Source: Chara braunii
Lineage: Eukaryota; Streptophyta; Charophyceae; Charales; Characeae
Direction of reading: 5' to 3'
Assembly: GCA_003427395.1 (NCBI GenBank)
Contig: BFEA01000078.1
Span: forward strand, 1,000,664 to 1,042,923
DNA: 42,260 nucleotides
Shown here one piece after another: positions 42,050 through 42,260 of this stretch (the stretch's first letter is position 1; every line of letters starts with the position of its first letter). The position numbers were made by a program, and so were the translations under genes. The notes under the pieces were generated by a model. That model searched no databases and was not told the DNA's origin. It was given only the letters and a program-made list of their open reading frames with translations.

Positions 42050-42067
42050 TGGTATCGGAGCTGGTAC
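42050..42067 (+). other. Initiator-Met tRNA primer-binding site
   Basis: TGGTATCGGAGCTGG matches TGGTATCAGAGCC, the complement of the 3' end of tRNA-iMet, in 12 of the first 13 bases. It starts two bases after the LTR end. This is the commonest primer site of plant Copia and some gypsy elements. The internal part lies beyond the window. Confidence 0.7.
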
Positions 42068-42199
42068 CCGCTACTCCATGCGCGTCGTCGTGTGCAGGGT
42101 TGAGGCGCCATAGCAGAGGTGGCCGCTGAGGGAGATAGTCCGCCATAGCGGACCCGAGGTTGAAGAAGTCGCCGCGCACCTGGAAGAAGACCACGACGA

Positions 42200-42201
<2 letters not shown>

Positions 42202-42260
<59 letters not shown>
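42202..42260. repeat. GA microsatellite at window end
   Basis: Uninterrupted GA dinucleotides run to the last base. They probably mark a contig or repeat-limited boundary. Confidence 0.98.

Overview
This window is plant-type repeat DNA. It contains no host protein-coding gene that I can support. Nearly all of it comes from two degraded copies of one very large Ty3/gypsy-type LTR retrotransposon family, called element A here. The copies lie in opposite orientations and meet 5' end to 5' end. The gag and second-ORF proteins resemble, from memory and unchecked, hypothetical proteins of the charophyte alga Chara braunii. A streptophyte host is therefore my best guess, but it is an inference.

Copy A1 is on the minus strand. 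Its 5' LTR runs from 27091 down to 18866. A tRNA-primer site follows at 18863-18846, then a short leader, gag (18495-17188), a zinc knuckle (to 16758), protease (16650-15256), reverse transcriptase (15172-13863), RNase H (13978-13577) and integrase (to 11874). Next come a 4.1-kb stretch that copy A2 lacks (11867-7789), a second gag-like gene (7590-5018), a polypurine tract, and a 3' LTR (4287 down to 1) that runs off the window. Copy A2 is on the plus strand. It starts abruptly inside integrase at 27092 and continues with the second gag-like gene (28070-30736), a polypurine tract (31433-31444) and a complete 3' LTR (about 31445-41094). All coding regions carry stops and frameshifts. After A2 comes the LTR and initiator-Met-type primer site of an unrelated element (ending 42048), then a GA microsatellite at the window edge.

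The LTR is the remarkable part. Direct comparison of two copies shows that it is at least 8.2 kb, and the likely polypurine tract puts it near 9.4-9.7 kb. In the element's own 5'-to-3' order it holds: an inverted-repeat region; an 81-nt tRNA-Asp-like sequence; an array of about five U6 snRNA-like units, one of which is 104 nt and ends at a run of 17 T; an array of 12 hairpins with a conserved loop and covarying stems; a tandem array of about 122-bp units (interrupted in A2 by a 336-bp hAT-like MITE with an 8-bp target duplication); and a 66-bp block with a 19-bp palindrome that is almost unchanged between copies.

Gag, protease, RT, RNase H and integrase are the usual replication set. The second gag-like gene sits where env lies in other gypsy elements and has a conserved 3' splice-acceptor-like sequence just upstream. 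The U6-like, tRNA-like and hairpin arrays suggest an LTR that has captured small-RNA genes and structured RNA. Cassandra elements, whose LTRs carry 5S rRNA sequence, are the nearest known parallel.
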